From the NCBI RefSeq assembly GCF_030253575.1, contig NC_080558.1, positions 2,304,001 through 2,368,000 on the forward strand: 64,000 nucleotides of DNA, written 5' to 3'. The notes under the pieces were generated by a model. It made no database searches, was not told the origin of the DNA, and saw only the letters and a list, made by a program, of their open reading frames with translations. A program made the translations under genes and the position numbers. Below, one piece after another: positions 39,508 through 50,874 of this stretch. Each line of letters opens with the position of its first letter. The stretch's first letter is position 1. Source of the stretch: Rhododendron vialii. Lineage: Eukaryota; Streptophyta; Magnoliopsida; Ericales; Ericaceae.

Positions 39508-42500
39508 ATGGGAAAAGAAGTGCGACTTGCCTCTCTTCAAAAGAAGGTAAAAATTCTAGTATCTAGCTCAGCTATTTTTCTTCTCTAGAAATGTTGACTT
39601 CATTCCTATGCAATTGTTATTAACTTATTATTAACATTGTGTTAATGAATTTTTTGATAGGCAAGTAGGAATTTTTCTTTTGAAGTTAATTTTTTCACAT
39701 TGTTAATTTGAGATTATGGAGCTTATTGAGTTACTTACTATTCCATCTTCATCAACATTTTTCTTGACAAGGATGACCATTATTTGGAGGATCGTATAAG
39801 TTTGTTGCCCGATGAGCTGCTCATTTTCATCCTCTCTTTATTAAGTCTTAAGGAAGCAGCGGTTACCAGTACCCTTTGCACTAGATGGAGACACCTCTGG
39901 GCATTTATCGGAAGTCTCAACTTTGATGCTGCAGAGACATTAGCAAGTTTTAGAAGGAACTGGATGCATCACTTCCGTCAGATGGAAAGAAAAAAATATG
40001 TCAATTGGGTGAATCAGGTTGTCCTAGGTCATAAAGGTCCAACTATTGAAGAATTTAGGGTTCGTTTTGATTTAGACAAAAGATTCAAAGGTCATATTAA
40101 CAAGTGGCTTAAGTTTGCATTAGGAAGGAAAGTTCAAAGGCTTGTGTTGGACCTGTCTCTGGACCATAATCACATTCGCTCTTATGGGAAATCTTATACA
40201 ATTCCATTTGAGATGTTGGGTCAGTGTGAAGGGACTTCTTTGAATAGCTCATCTTCTGATTTTCGCATACCTCCCCGCTACTCATCTTTTGGGTTTAAGT
40301 CTCTAAAAGAACTATGCTTGAAATGTGTCAATGTGAGTGGAGAAATTCTTGAGTGCTTTTTATCCAGCTGCCCACTTCTTGAAATATTATGTGTCCATGG
40401 TTCCGGAGAACTGGTAAATTTTAAAGTTGTTGGGCCCTCTCTTGCGTTGAAATGCTTGGAGATATGTGATTGTGACAATATAGAGTCCATTGAGGTCAAC
40501 AATGTAAATCTTGTGGCTTTAAGGTACGATGGTCCTACTAAAAGTTTCTCTCTCCAAAATGTTCCATTGCTTGTTGAGTTATCTATCTGGGGTTCTATTT
40601 CTTGGTTCATGAATGATTTTCTTCCTCAGCATTCATGTTGCCTTTCTCAGTTGGAGATTATTACATTGGATATCAGCTTTTTAGAGGAGGTTAGCATGCA
40701 CAATTATTTTTAATTTACTTTATATTGCCACTATCTGGCTATTGCTTACTTGTGTGACTTGCGTTTTCAGGAAAATTCATTGACTAGTTTGACTCCCGAA
40801 TTAACTAATGTCAAAAAGTTGGTATTAGTTTCGTCAGCCGTGAGTGATGATGGCCTCCTTGGATGCACCTCACTGTTAAAGGCGTTTCCAGCCTTACAGA
40901 AGTTGGTGTGGCAGGTGATGCTCTTGCTTTATAATTTACATCTTAATCTTAAACTTTATCTTGATTGTGTTGTTGATCGCAAAAACTTCGTTATGAAATT
41001 TTGTGTCATGCATTGGACCATGTATCATTTGTTCCCTGGATTTTGAGGCTCTCGAAGGTCTTACAAGCATTGCCTACTTTTCTATAAGCCGATAAATCTA
41101 TCCCACATGGAAGTAGGTGGCCAATGCATTATTTATGATAATCCCTAGTACTTTACTTGTTAACCACTCATTTCATAGTTGAAATCACTTTAAGACGTTC
41201 AGTATTTCTATACATGTCACACTCCTTCTCACTCTTGTTCCCAATTCTTTACTATTATCACATTTTGATGGGGTAATGTGCTCCAAATAAAAAGTAGTTG
41301 CAGAAGTGGATATCTATTTACCAACTCGATCTAAAAATATTTTATGTTTGATCGACTTCTCTCGAGGCCTAAATAAATTGATCTCATCGTTTATTTCCTA
41401 AGAGAAGATCTTACTTTGAGGAAAATAATAGAGATATTACTTCATGTCCCTGTCCATCTGATGATCTTCTTTGGGTGAAGACAACATTAATACTTACAAT
41501 TTGCTTTGACTTTTAGCTTTTAGTGATCGATTTTTATGTTATCCTTTTTTGGGGGTTAATTCTTATGTCAAGTGGTAGAACTTGAAATTGTCTCTTTGTT
41601 AAGCGCTGAAACAATTGGAAAAGTGATTTTACTGGGATAATGGTATGTGAAGAATATGATGGGTGTGTTTAGAAGGTCTGCATGATTAGAATGTTGGTAT
41701 ATGCTAGTAGCGGCTCCCGGTATTAATTTTCTCTTTGTTAAACACTGAAACAATTGGAAAAATGGAGGAATTTTAGATGCGCATCAAAAAAGTTTGACAA
41801 CGTCCATGCCTCTTCCAATGCCTACCCCATTTCATCCTTTGGAGTTACAAATTAAAAAAGTACTATAATTAGGTATAGAGTTTTTTTTTTTTTGCTTTTA
41901 TCCCCTAAATCGATAACAAAAATTAGGACTTTGGACATAAAATGCCACGTAAAGCCATAGTGGGCCTTAACGATGTAACAAGGTCCAATATCTAAGGGTC
42001 CTGGAATAGTAACAGGCTAATAGCTCTCCAAAGTTTCCTTTTTTTTTAGAGCATTCTGAATGGCATAACAAAAAGTAACATGTTCACAAAGTTAGCAATG
42101 TTGGCCTGAAAGATTGCTCAAAATAGATCAATTGACAAAATCCAAAAGATGGAAGATAGTAAAGAAGATATAAATATCGAATTTTCAGAAACTTTAAAAT
42201 ATCTAGCTCGAGAATATCCTTGTGAAATATCTAGAGTTTTTTTGTTAGAATTAGTCACATACACATTCTAGAATAACCTCAAAAATTATCTTGTACGAAA
42301 ATATCTTTGTACTAGAACCTTCCATAGAGTAGTATAAATAAGGATGAGTTCTAGCCTTTTTGTACCAAGCCAAAAAAAAGTTTTAGAGCGCGTGAAACTC
42401 ATACCTTGTAAGAGCATTGAGACCATAGCATTGTATACATCCCCATTGCAGTGAAACTGAAGTTTGATTGTTCGAATAACGTTGCAGAATACGAGCCATG

Positions 42501-44597
42501 TGTTACTCCCCCATTTTGGCTCTGCCCTTTAAGAGAAGACCACTGCATTCTTGTTCAATCCCTATTTCTTGGTCAAGTCTAAAACAAATACTCTCATTCC
42601 CTACTCTTGTGTTTAGTATTCTCCCTCTTTCAAAAATCTTGTTCAACTAAACTATAGAAACTCCTACTCTATCGAGAAATGTGTCTTACAATATGCGATA
42701 TGTATCTCGATACGATCTATACAAAACGATACACTTGAAAATACTGCTCCTAGTATGCATGCAAACTTCTAAGAGAAAGTAAATGGACTGAAGAGCATCA
42801 CAATAACTTCATGAAGGCAGCCACCGAGCTCGGCGGCTTAGAAGGTATTCTGCTTTCTGTGTGAACCTTCACTAATCTCTGGACCTTCGTGAGGTCCAAC
42901 CTTGCAAACCCTTGTGGCAAGCCCTTTAGTTTTTTTTTTTTCACGGGGCCCATTAGGGGTCCTACAAAGATAATTCAAACCGCAAGTTATTCTTTAAATG
43001 TTTTTTCATGGATTCTTGAAATAATTAGCTCAATCCGATTTCAGTAAGGGCTGTTTTAGAATTCGTAGGGCGACCTAAGAATTATGAAACAACCCTTATC
43101 GATATCGGATTGAGCTAGTTTTTTTCAGAGCCCATAAATAAACATTTTAAGAATAACTTGCGGTTTGAATCATCTTGTAGGGCCCATTATGGGCCCCGCA
43201 AAATCAAAGACATAAGGGGTCTTTGAAACACGAAAAGGCTTACGAATTCTGAAACAATCCTTACCGATATCGGATTGAACTATTTTTTTTCCAGGAATCT
43301 ATGAAAAGACATTTTAAAAATAACTTGTGGTTTGAATTATCTTTGTAGGACCCCTAATGGGCCCCGCAAAAATAAAATAAAAATCTTCAATTTCTTGCCA
43401 GTACCAAATAGGGCTTTACGTGGGTTTATTTTAGCTAGGGTTTATATGGTTGGGGGGGAGGGGGGTTAGTTAGGCCAACTATTGCAACCATTGATGTGCT
43501 TATCAGATTCGCAGTGGTTTCTTTTACCTTCCATCTTCTTGCAAAAATAAATGTTGAATGAGGAGTCTGTATGTTGCGTTTGGATGAGCCCTCTGAGCAC
43601 TAGTTTGGAATTCAACATGTAAGTTGTTATCTAGGTTGGGCAGGAAAATGTTCTGGAACTGAAAGAGGGTGGTATGGTAGGGTGACAGGTCTTTCTAGGC
43701 TGTATTGCCTCTTTAGACCTTGTAGTTTTTGTGGTGGAGTAACTACCTTGATATGGGACTAACAAAATTTTTGATGTCTGCAATTCCTTTTTATAAACTT
43801 AAAGATGTTTCCCCCTATAAGTTGATGTTATTTCTCATGTTTATCTGCCTATTACCAGGTAGCTTGGTTTTAAAAGGATCCTTATGTAAAGAATAGGTTC
43901 TTGGTAAGTAGGTATGCTTAAGAGGTATGGTGATGATTGTTCCCCTCTCCACCTAGAAATAAGGTTTTTTTTTTTGCAATCCGAGGGTCTAAAAGTAGGC
44001 AGTGGGGGTGGTACGTTGTTAAATGTCAAGGAAAGAGTTTCATGACCAGCGAGGAATTTACAGATATATAGTTGTTTTTGCTTGTTTATTTATTTATTTA
44101 TTTTTTTAATATATAGTAATTGGTGGGTTTTCTCACAATTTGTGATTAGATTGTCTGTTCTGTTTTGCGTTTATTAATTTGCCTGAAGTGTTTTTTTTTT
44201 TCTTTTATAAGTTGTCATATGTCCAACCTATAAACTTGATTCTCTTCTTGGGGAATTATGGACTGATGACAGAAATTCCACTTTGACCCAGATGAGATGG
44301 ATCAATCCCGATATTGCCGAGAGAGAAATCATGAAGGCTGTGAAATGTCCTTGTCCACACCTTGAGGAGGTGGAATTGGCTGGTTATTATGGTCGCATAA
44401 CTGATCTGGAACTCGTCAGGTATTTTGTAGAGAATGCTGTGTCCCTCAAGAAAATCGTTATACATCCTCACGATCGATATTCACCTGAGATCCCAAAGGA
44501 GATTGATGACACTGGGAAAGAAAATGCTGCACGAGTCCGTGCCAAGCAGCAGCTGGAAGGTGAAGTACCTGCAGGTATTGAACTAGCGATACTTTGA
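39508..44597 (+). CDS. F-box/LRR protein with FBD domain
   Basis: A plant F-box/FBD protein, expected to be the substrate-binding subunit of an SCF ubiquitin ligase. Target unknown. Proposed exons: 39508-39546 (MGKEVRLASLQKK), 39772-40689, 40771-40914 and 44292-44597, in phase, 468 aa. The F-box is DRISLLPDELLIFILSLL..KEAAVTS.L..RWRHLW (about residues 20-60). LRR-like segments follow (FKSLKELCLKCVNVSGEI, CPLLEILCVHGSGEL, LKCLEICDCDNIESIEV). The FBD domain lies in the last exon (CPCPHLEEVELAGYYGR, ELVRYFVENAVSLKKIVI). The last intron is 3.4 kb and holds a foldback repeat. The first exon and the last acceptor (44292, or 44273 with another phase) are the weak points. Domains are clear, and no break was seen within exons. 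Confidence 0.8.
42935..43375. mobile_element. Foldback repeat in the F-box gene's last intron
   Basis: Three related arms: 42940-43060 (one orientation), 43065-43200 and 43235-43375 (both opposite). They share GGGCCCATTA, TCAAACCGCAAGTTATTCTT / AAGAATAACTTGCGGTTTGA, and GATATCGGATTGA(G/A)CTA. The outer pair forms a palindrome, and the middle arm is an extra direct copy. MITE-like, class not determined. Confidence 0.75.
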
Positions 44598-44892
44598 TTT
44601 ATAACCAGCAGGTATTTAGGAAACAATGCGCGAAGTTGAACGAGTTATTTTTGTTTTAATGTTTACTTACAAACGTTATCCATGTGTGGTGTTAACCTCA
44701 GGTTTTCCAAAATTTTCCAAGTATTCATTTCCTTTACTAAGCCTGTTGGTTGGCTACAACTGTTTTGTTGAGTTATGAGGGGCTTATTTAGGAGCATCTT
44801 TTTATGTTTTTGTTGTGGATTGTTCTGAACTTCTAATTGTTTTTGTTGAGGAATGTGACCTTTGAAACCTTATTTTGTGACGAGTACTGCTA

Positions 44893-45250
44893 TGAGTACC
44901 GACGGTTTCTCTACGGAAACTGTACCGACAGCCGCGCCGAGCTGTCTCCGGCCACCGGACAACCAATCCGAACAGTCCAAAAATTCTAAAAAAAAAACCG
45001 AGGGGCCCATCGCAAGAATCAACGGCATCCGATGTGTGTAGGGTGGTTGGATCAAGCACTTTATTTTTCGTGTATATATGTATATACATATAAACACGAA
45101 AATATATACATATATACATGAAAAATAGGGTGTTTAAATCAAGCACCTTACACACATCGGATGCCGTTGGGCCCCTCGATTTTTTTTTTTAGAATTTTTT
45201 GACAGCTCGGATCGGCCGTCCGGTGGCCGGGGACGGCGCGGTGTACCTAT
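44893..45250. mobile_element. Foldback MITE with GC-rich ends, full copy
   Basis: A large palindrome. The left arm has CCGGCCACCGGACAACCAAT, CATCCGATGTGTGTAGGGTG and ATCAAGCACTTTATTTTTCG. The right arm has their inverted counterparts (ACACACATCGGATGCCGTTG, CGGCCGTCCGGTGGCCGG). The centre is TATATGTATATACATATA-like. GC-rich termini in AT-rich surroundings mark it out. A half copy lies at 48664-48866. Confidence 0.82.
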
Positions 45251-46929
45251 ATCATTTTCGTTTTGTGACTTTTAATTGGTTTTATCGGTCCAACTTTTAA
45301 TTGGTTTGAAAAAAAAACCCTTATCTTGTGACTTTTGAGAATGTGGAGCAAATTAGGCTTTTTAAAAGGAGAAATTTACGACTTTTGGTCAAAAAATTGA
45401 GAACTATTTTGATTCAAAAAACCTTATTTTGTCAAACAGGTCCTTCAATTCAATGGGTAAAAAGCCTTGTATGCCCAACAGCAAATCAAAATGACAAAAT
45501 AATGTTTTAAGGAGAAATTTATTACGTACTAATTTTGACCCAAAAGTACCAAATTTTAGCAGCGAAGTGGACTTTAACAAGCTTACAACGTCACCTTAAA
45601 ACCAAGTTGGCGCAAAATCAACCCTCCAGCCGTACTGCAAACCTAGATCTGGCACCAAGAAGTGAAGAACGAATGAAGAAATATTCTTGATTGATGATGT
45701 GGTTAAACTTTGATGCTTAATTTGGTATGATTTGTAAGGAAAATCGACTATTGGAGTTGGAAATCGAAAGGGAAGACAAGGGTCAAGGATGTATTTTGAT
45801 AATTAATACCCGCCAATGATATTTTCAGAATTAACAAATGTTCTCAGCATGTCCTTGGCGAGTATTAATTATTCAAACACGTCCTAAGCTGTCATTTTTC
45901 CAAATCGAAACTTTGATGACACCAGATTAAGGCAAATAGGATTTTAAAAAAATAAAAATAAAAAAAATAATAATAATAAAAAGAAGAAGAAGAAGAAGTT
46001 TAAGGCAACAAAAGATGATGCAAGTATATCAAATACACTACCGGAAAAGAGCTGGACTATTCCAATGCCTAACGATCCCGTGGCCCAGTTTTTCATCTTT
46101 CAATTTTCAAGACAATTGACCTACATTCTACGAATTGTTGGCAACCAAATGAAACGAAACGACTGCATTTTGTTGCAATGCTATTGACACAGACAAAAGT
46201 GCATAAACCTGAACACAGTGGTGTCTGATAACCATCCGATTCAAGTGAGTCTCACATGGTAGATGTAGGGGCAATACACATCAAACTTTTCTGGACACAA
46301 TTGTGTTCGGATTTGTGCTCTTTTCTCTATGCCGGTACGTAGCATTTTTGTTTGGTAAATGTAGCAATTGCACTACATCCTCGAATGATACAACAATAAC
46401 AACATAACATAACATATCCTATCTAGTCCCCAATCATTGGGGGTATGGGCGGGGGATGATTTGGAGACAAACCTAACCTTTGGCAATATATGCACAAAGT
46501 GGCTGCTCTCAGAATACCACTAAAACAATGGCCCCCCTAAACCTCCAAGAATCGAGGAGCTACAAGGACGTTTTGTTGTAAAACCATGCCCCCAAATCAA
46601 AGCCAAATGGTATCAGAGAGGGCAGGCCTAGAGACCCAAATCAAATTATGTGCAATCACTCAAAATATCAAACTACATCCAGGAGCGGAGCTAGGATTCG
46701 CATACAAGGGTGGCATTGTAACTTATTCATACAAGTATGAAAATCAATATGTTTGAGAATTCCATTTATATGTCAATACACACCCACTACAATTCGTAAA
46801 GAAACATGCAACAAAAATACTAAACCTGCGAGAAAAAATTTAATATCCAAATGGATGACGTTCCTCTCCAATTAGTGAAAAAGGAAACAAAATTTGTGGG
46901 AATTTATGCAAAAGCTTAAAATGAGAGAG

Positions 46930-46930
<1 letters not shown>

Positions 46931-46972
<42 letters not shown>
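46931..46972 (+). repeat. Poly-G run, 42 bases
   Basis: An uninterrupted G run from 46931 to 46972 is preceded by GAGAGC and followed by AAGAGGG. Runs this long are unusual in plant DNA and are hard to sequence, so the true length may differ. Confidence 0.9.
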
Positions 46973-46973
<1 letters not shown>

Positions 46974-46989
46974 AGAGGGTAGTCAAAAT

Positions 46990-48125
46990 GGAGCCAACAA
47001 GGTTAGAACTCGAGTGCCACGGCTCCAACAGCACACTGGGCACAGGAAGCTATGGACTTCAAGAATTTTATCATGAATCACTCTATGAAATTGGCTATGT
47101 TGAATGACTTTGTAGTTTGTTCCCTTGAAGTTGCTTTCAGTGGGCGAAACACGATTTGCCTCCATGACTATCATGCGTAGAGATTCAAGCTTATCAAGTG
47201 TGGCCTTCAACAAATGGTAATTATTGACAAGTGGAATTGCTAGAAATAGGATGATGTTGAGAAGACAAATTCAGTAAGAACAAAGTTGTTGGATTATGTG
47301 TGGTACTGCGGTGGCCTGGTGGGGTTTGATTGATTACATCCTATCTTTTACGGCTCCTATATATGACATGCTTAGGGCTTGTGACATGGACAAGGCTTGC
47401 CTTCACTTGGTTTACAATATGTCGGATACCACGAAGAAAAGGTGAAGTCGGCATTTTTGTAAGGGTGAAGGAAAGAGGCTAGAGAGGGAGTGCTCCTTTT
47501 ACAATGTGGTGTATTTTAATCCTTGTGGACCATTGGAACAAGAACAATACTCGTCTTCATTGCTTGGCGCATTCATTGAATCCGAAGTAAGTACAACAAT
47601 TTAAATTAGTAGCATTGAGTGGAAAATTTGTTGGAAATATGGAATAACATTCTTACGTAATCAGCAGGTACTATAATGATGAATGGCTTCATGGAGATCC
47701 AAAACGAGTTCGCCCACATATGTGCATGAGGAGGTGACCAAAATGAAAAATAAGTGATTAAAGAGATACTTTGATAATCTTGCAGAGCGCTCGAAGGTGA
47801 CAATAGAGTTCGGAAAATTTTTGGGAAGTAGTGGTCAATTTGCCGATTATGACTTCATTCTTAATAGGTATCACATGGATCCTTACACTTGGTGGTGTGC
47901 ATATGCTGCATTTGCACCAACTCTTCACAAAGTTGCTTTGAGGATACTTGGACAATCGGCCTCTTCATCTTGTTGTGAGAGAAAATTGGAGCACTTGCTC
48001 CTTTGTTTTCTCAGTTAAAAGAAACAAAATGACCCCTCTACGCAACGAGCAGGTACTTGGTGTTTGTTCATAGCAATCTTTGTCTTGGTGTTTGTTCATA
48101 GCAATCTTTGTCTTCTATCAAAAGA
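46990..48125 (+). pseudogene. hAT transposase (DUF659/hAT dimerisation type), decayed
   Basis: The plus strand still shows, in broken frames, the order of the plant DUF659-hAT transposases: AQEAMDFKNFIMNHSMKLAM, LNDF, a SVGETRFASMTIM-like stretch, RFKLIKCGLQQMVI, a DYI-L-YGSYIYDMLRACDMD-like stretch, EFGKFLG ... DPYTWWCAYAAFAPTLHKVA and LRILGQSASSSCCER (the dimerisation core). It ends in KRNKMTP and LVFVHSNL. The last block is partly duplicated (GGTGTTTGTTCATAGCAATC at 48060 and 48087). Many stops and frameshifts make it inactive. Terminal repeats were not found, and the G run lies just upstream. Confidence 0.8.
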
Positions 48126-48663
48126 AGAGCCCTCACTACTCTCAAGGACAAACTAAAATGTGCTACATAGCTTAAGCCACACACATAGATGTATTTATAT
48201 GAATATATAATTGACGTGTCCCCCAGCATGTTGTCCCCCATTTTTTTAAAATTTGTGTGTCGGTGTCGGTCCGTGTTGATGCTACATAGCTTAAGCCACT
48301 TGTTAATATGACTTTCGAATCTCTTGTCTAAAGTAAAACGTACCCTACATTCTCTCTCCAACCAACCACTAGCCCAAACACAGATGACGCTTAGAACCCT
48401 CTTCTTTCTTCCCCCTTCCGACCATTCTCCAACCCCGATTAGCCCCCTTAACGACCCTTGTTCGCCATTCATGCATAGAACAAAAAGCATGAATTAGTAG
48501 GGTTATTAGGCCGAGAAATTGAAGAGATTTTAACGAGATGCCCCATCGAGACAAATGTTGGGGGTTCTAATCGGTGTGCTCTCAATGGCTCAAATTCAAA
48601 ACAGAAAATTGAAGCTATTGACGTCAATGGGTTGCAAGCAACATGCCTCCACAATCCTGTTAG

Positions 48664-48866
48664 AATAAATGCATATACACGTATATACATATATACATGA
48701 AAAAGGGGTGCTCGGATCAAGCACCCTACACACCTCGGATGCCGTTAATTCCCGCAAAGTTTTTCTTTTTAGAATTTTTGGACAGCTCGGATCGGCAGTC
48801 CGGTGGCTGGAGACGGCCCGGTGCGTCCGGTCGGTACAAAATCCCTACAAACGTTCGGTACCTCAA
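48664..48866. mobile_element. Half copy of the GC-ended foldback MITE
   Basis: It matches the right arm and centre of 44893-45250: TATACATATATACATGAAAA, GATCAAGCACCCTACACACC, TCGGATGCCGTT, TTTTTAGAATTTTTGGACAG, CTCGGATCGGCAGTCCGGTG, then CGGTAC and ATCATTTTCGTT. The left arm is absent. This shows the element is an interspersed family and not a one-off palindrome. Confidence 0.82.
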
Positions 48867-49203
48867 TCATTTTCGTTATGAAAATACAATGTGGGAATGA
48901 CCAGTAAAAAGATTGTATAGATTGGGATATAAATATTTTTCTTAAAAAGATCCTTTTCGGATTGGCCCTACACAAGCACTTGTGTGGATTCCATTACACT
49001 TGTGTCTATAGAGTATAAAATGCAGAGTTAAAATGTGATGTTGCTTTACGATTTTGATTTTAGGAATATGTTCCGGTTTTGGTTTTAGTTTTGCTAATAA
49101 CCAAACTGCACCGTTGTCATACCTTTCTGAAAGATCTTATTAATTGAGGCTTGATTGTGGGATAAAGGAAACATAACTATACTATGGTATACGTAATTGG
49201 TAT

Positions 49204-49414
49204 TAGCAAAGACTCATGCTATGTGCGGAGTTGTCATGTAAGTTTTACTAGCAACGATCTCAGTGCTATGCACAGAGTAAAAATTAGTAATTTAAAGTAA
49301 AGAATAATATGAATTATGAAACAATTTGTAAATTATTTGCATTGCATCTTTAAATTAAATAAATGTTACTGTATTAAATAATGACAACTCTGCGCATAGC
49401 ATGAGTCTTTGCTA
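49204..49414. mobile_element. MITE with 34-bp terminal inverted repeats
   Basis: Ends TAGCAAAGACTCATGCTATG (left) and CATAGCATGAGTCTTTGCTA (right) are inverted copies over about 34 bp with two or three differences. The 140-bp core is AT-rich and non-coding. Target duplication is uncertain. Confidence 0.8.
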
Positions 49415-49643
49415 CGAAAATAATTACTACAAAATAAGTTTGTAGCCCAACCCATTTATATTGTCAATCAATAGTATTGGTATTTCCTTTTATTTGATGG
49501 AAACAAAATTTTGATATGAATTTTCTATTTTTAAACTAAAGAATTTATATTTTTTACATTGTAGAACCCAGTGGCCAGTGCTATACCAAGATTCAAGAAG
49601 AAATCATTAAAACAAAACTACGGATCTGGAAATCTTGTAGGGC

Positions 49644-49763
49644 GCATCACAACCGTCCGTGAGTGTTTGTAACGGTCCGGATTTAAATGAAACTTTTCCA
49701 CTTTTCCCCAGAAAAGTTTCATTTAAATCCGGACCGTTGCAAACACTCATGGACGGTTGATGC
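49644..49763. repeat. Tight 120-bp palindrome
   Basis: Arms of about 54 bp (GCATCACAACCGTCC ... TTAAATGAAACTTTTC and its inverted partner GAAAAGTTTCATTTAAATCC ... GGACGGTTGATGC) flank a loop of about 12 bases. There are only a few mismatches. It could be a small MITE or a hairpin-RNA source. No coding content. Confidence 0.85.
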
Positions 49764-50292
49764 AATTATAGCTCATAACATCACGCAAGAAAAGTAGTAG
49801 AACTTGGTTAGATTAAAGGCACATCATCAACGTTTCTTCTATATATTATAATTTATTTCGTCATGTGCTCTTTGTGATATTGTTGAGGTGCGAGTATGAT
49901 GGTCACACTACGCTCCTTCTCTCAGTTTTGTCTATCGCAAATTCTAGTAATTAATTTAGAATGTATTCGAAAGGTTTTTTCATGCTTTCGCTTTCAATTG
50001 CTCACAAACATCGTAATAAAACAATATTAATTCACGTTCAATTTGGTAAAGAACTATTAAAACTTAAAGTTTGATTTGAAATATTGAATCCGATGCTCTA
50101 ATAACTAAATAAAAGGAACGCCAGGCCATTCGGTAAGGATGATTTGCGTTCTATGTCTTCTATTTATTGATTCACCGAGAAAAGCACTCTGAGGATTTGA
50201 CACTAAAAAACCATTCTTCCATTGCTTGGTTGGTTTGATTGCCCTGTAGTTCTCTTATTTTGGCTGTTTTTCCTTTTTTTCTACTCAAAAAA

Positions 50293-50874
50293 TAGGGGTG
50301 TTCAAGAAAACCGCCCGAACTGCAAAATCGATCCGATCCGGACCAAACCGTCCTATTTGGTTTGGTTCTGCAGTTAATTGGTCAGGTTATGGTTCTCAAA
50401 AAATAAGAACCGTTAATTTTGATTTGATTATTGGTTCTCAATTAAAAAATCATGGTTGGAACCGAACCAGACTGTTTTAGAACTAATATATATAAAAATA
50501 CATATGTGTGTTTAATTAAATATGTATTTGGATTTGATAGGTTAATCTTTTCCTTGTTAAATTAATTAATTTAGAAATGAAATCTTATTTGTTAGGAAAG
50601 TTCTTAATAAAAAATTTATTTTTATTTTACCTATGAGTTATTTGTTTTGGTGTTTTAAATTTTACTTTCATGAGTTCATACGAATAAGTGTTTGGATACT
50701 AATTGGATAAAACCGGAACCGAACCAAAATCGGACCGGTCTTGCGGTTTGGTTCTGGTTAGGTTCCACGCATATATTGGTTAGGTTTTGGTTCCCGATTT
50801 TCTTGAACCGTTTGAAATGGTCCGGTTACTGGTTTTCTGGAGAACCGGACTAATCCGGACCGTGTGCACCCCTA
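50293..50874. mobile_element. hAT-like non-autonomous element, GGTTCGGTT-type
   Basis: Ends TAGGGGTGTTCA and TGCACCCCTA are near-perfect inverted repeats. Inside are many inverted AACCG/CGGTT-rich motifs (CCGAACTGC, CCGGACCAAACCG; GAACCGGACTAATCCGGACC). Flanking 8-mers TCAAAAAA and TCGAAAAT could be a decayed 8-bp target duplication, as expected for hAT. A related fragment lies at 60240-60372. Confidence 0.7.

Noticed and set aside
46894-47076. Gly-rich and Pro-rich frames over the G run
   Set aside because: Artefacts of the homopolymer.
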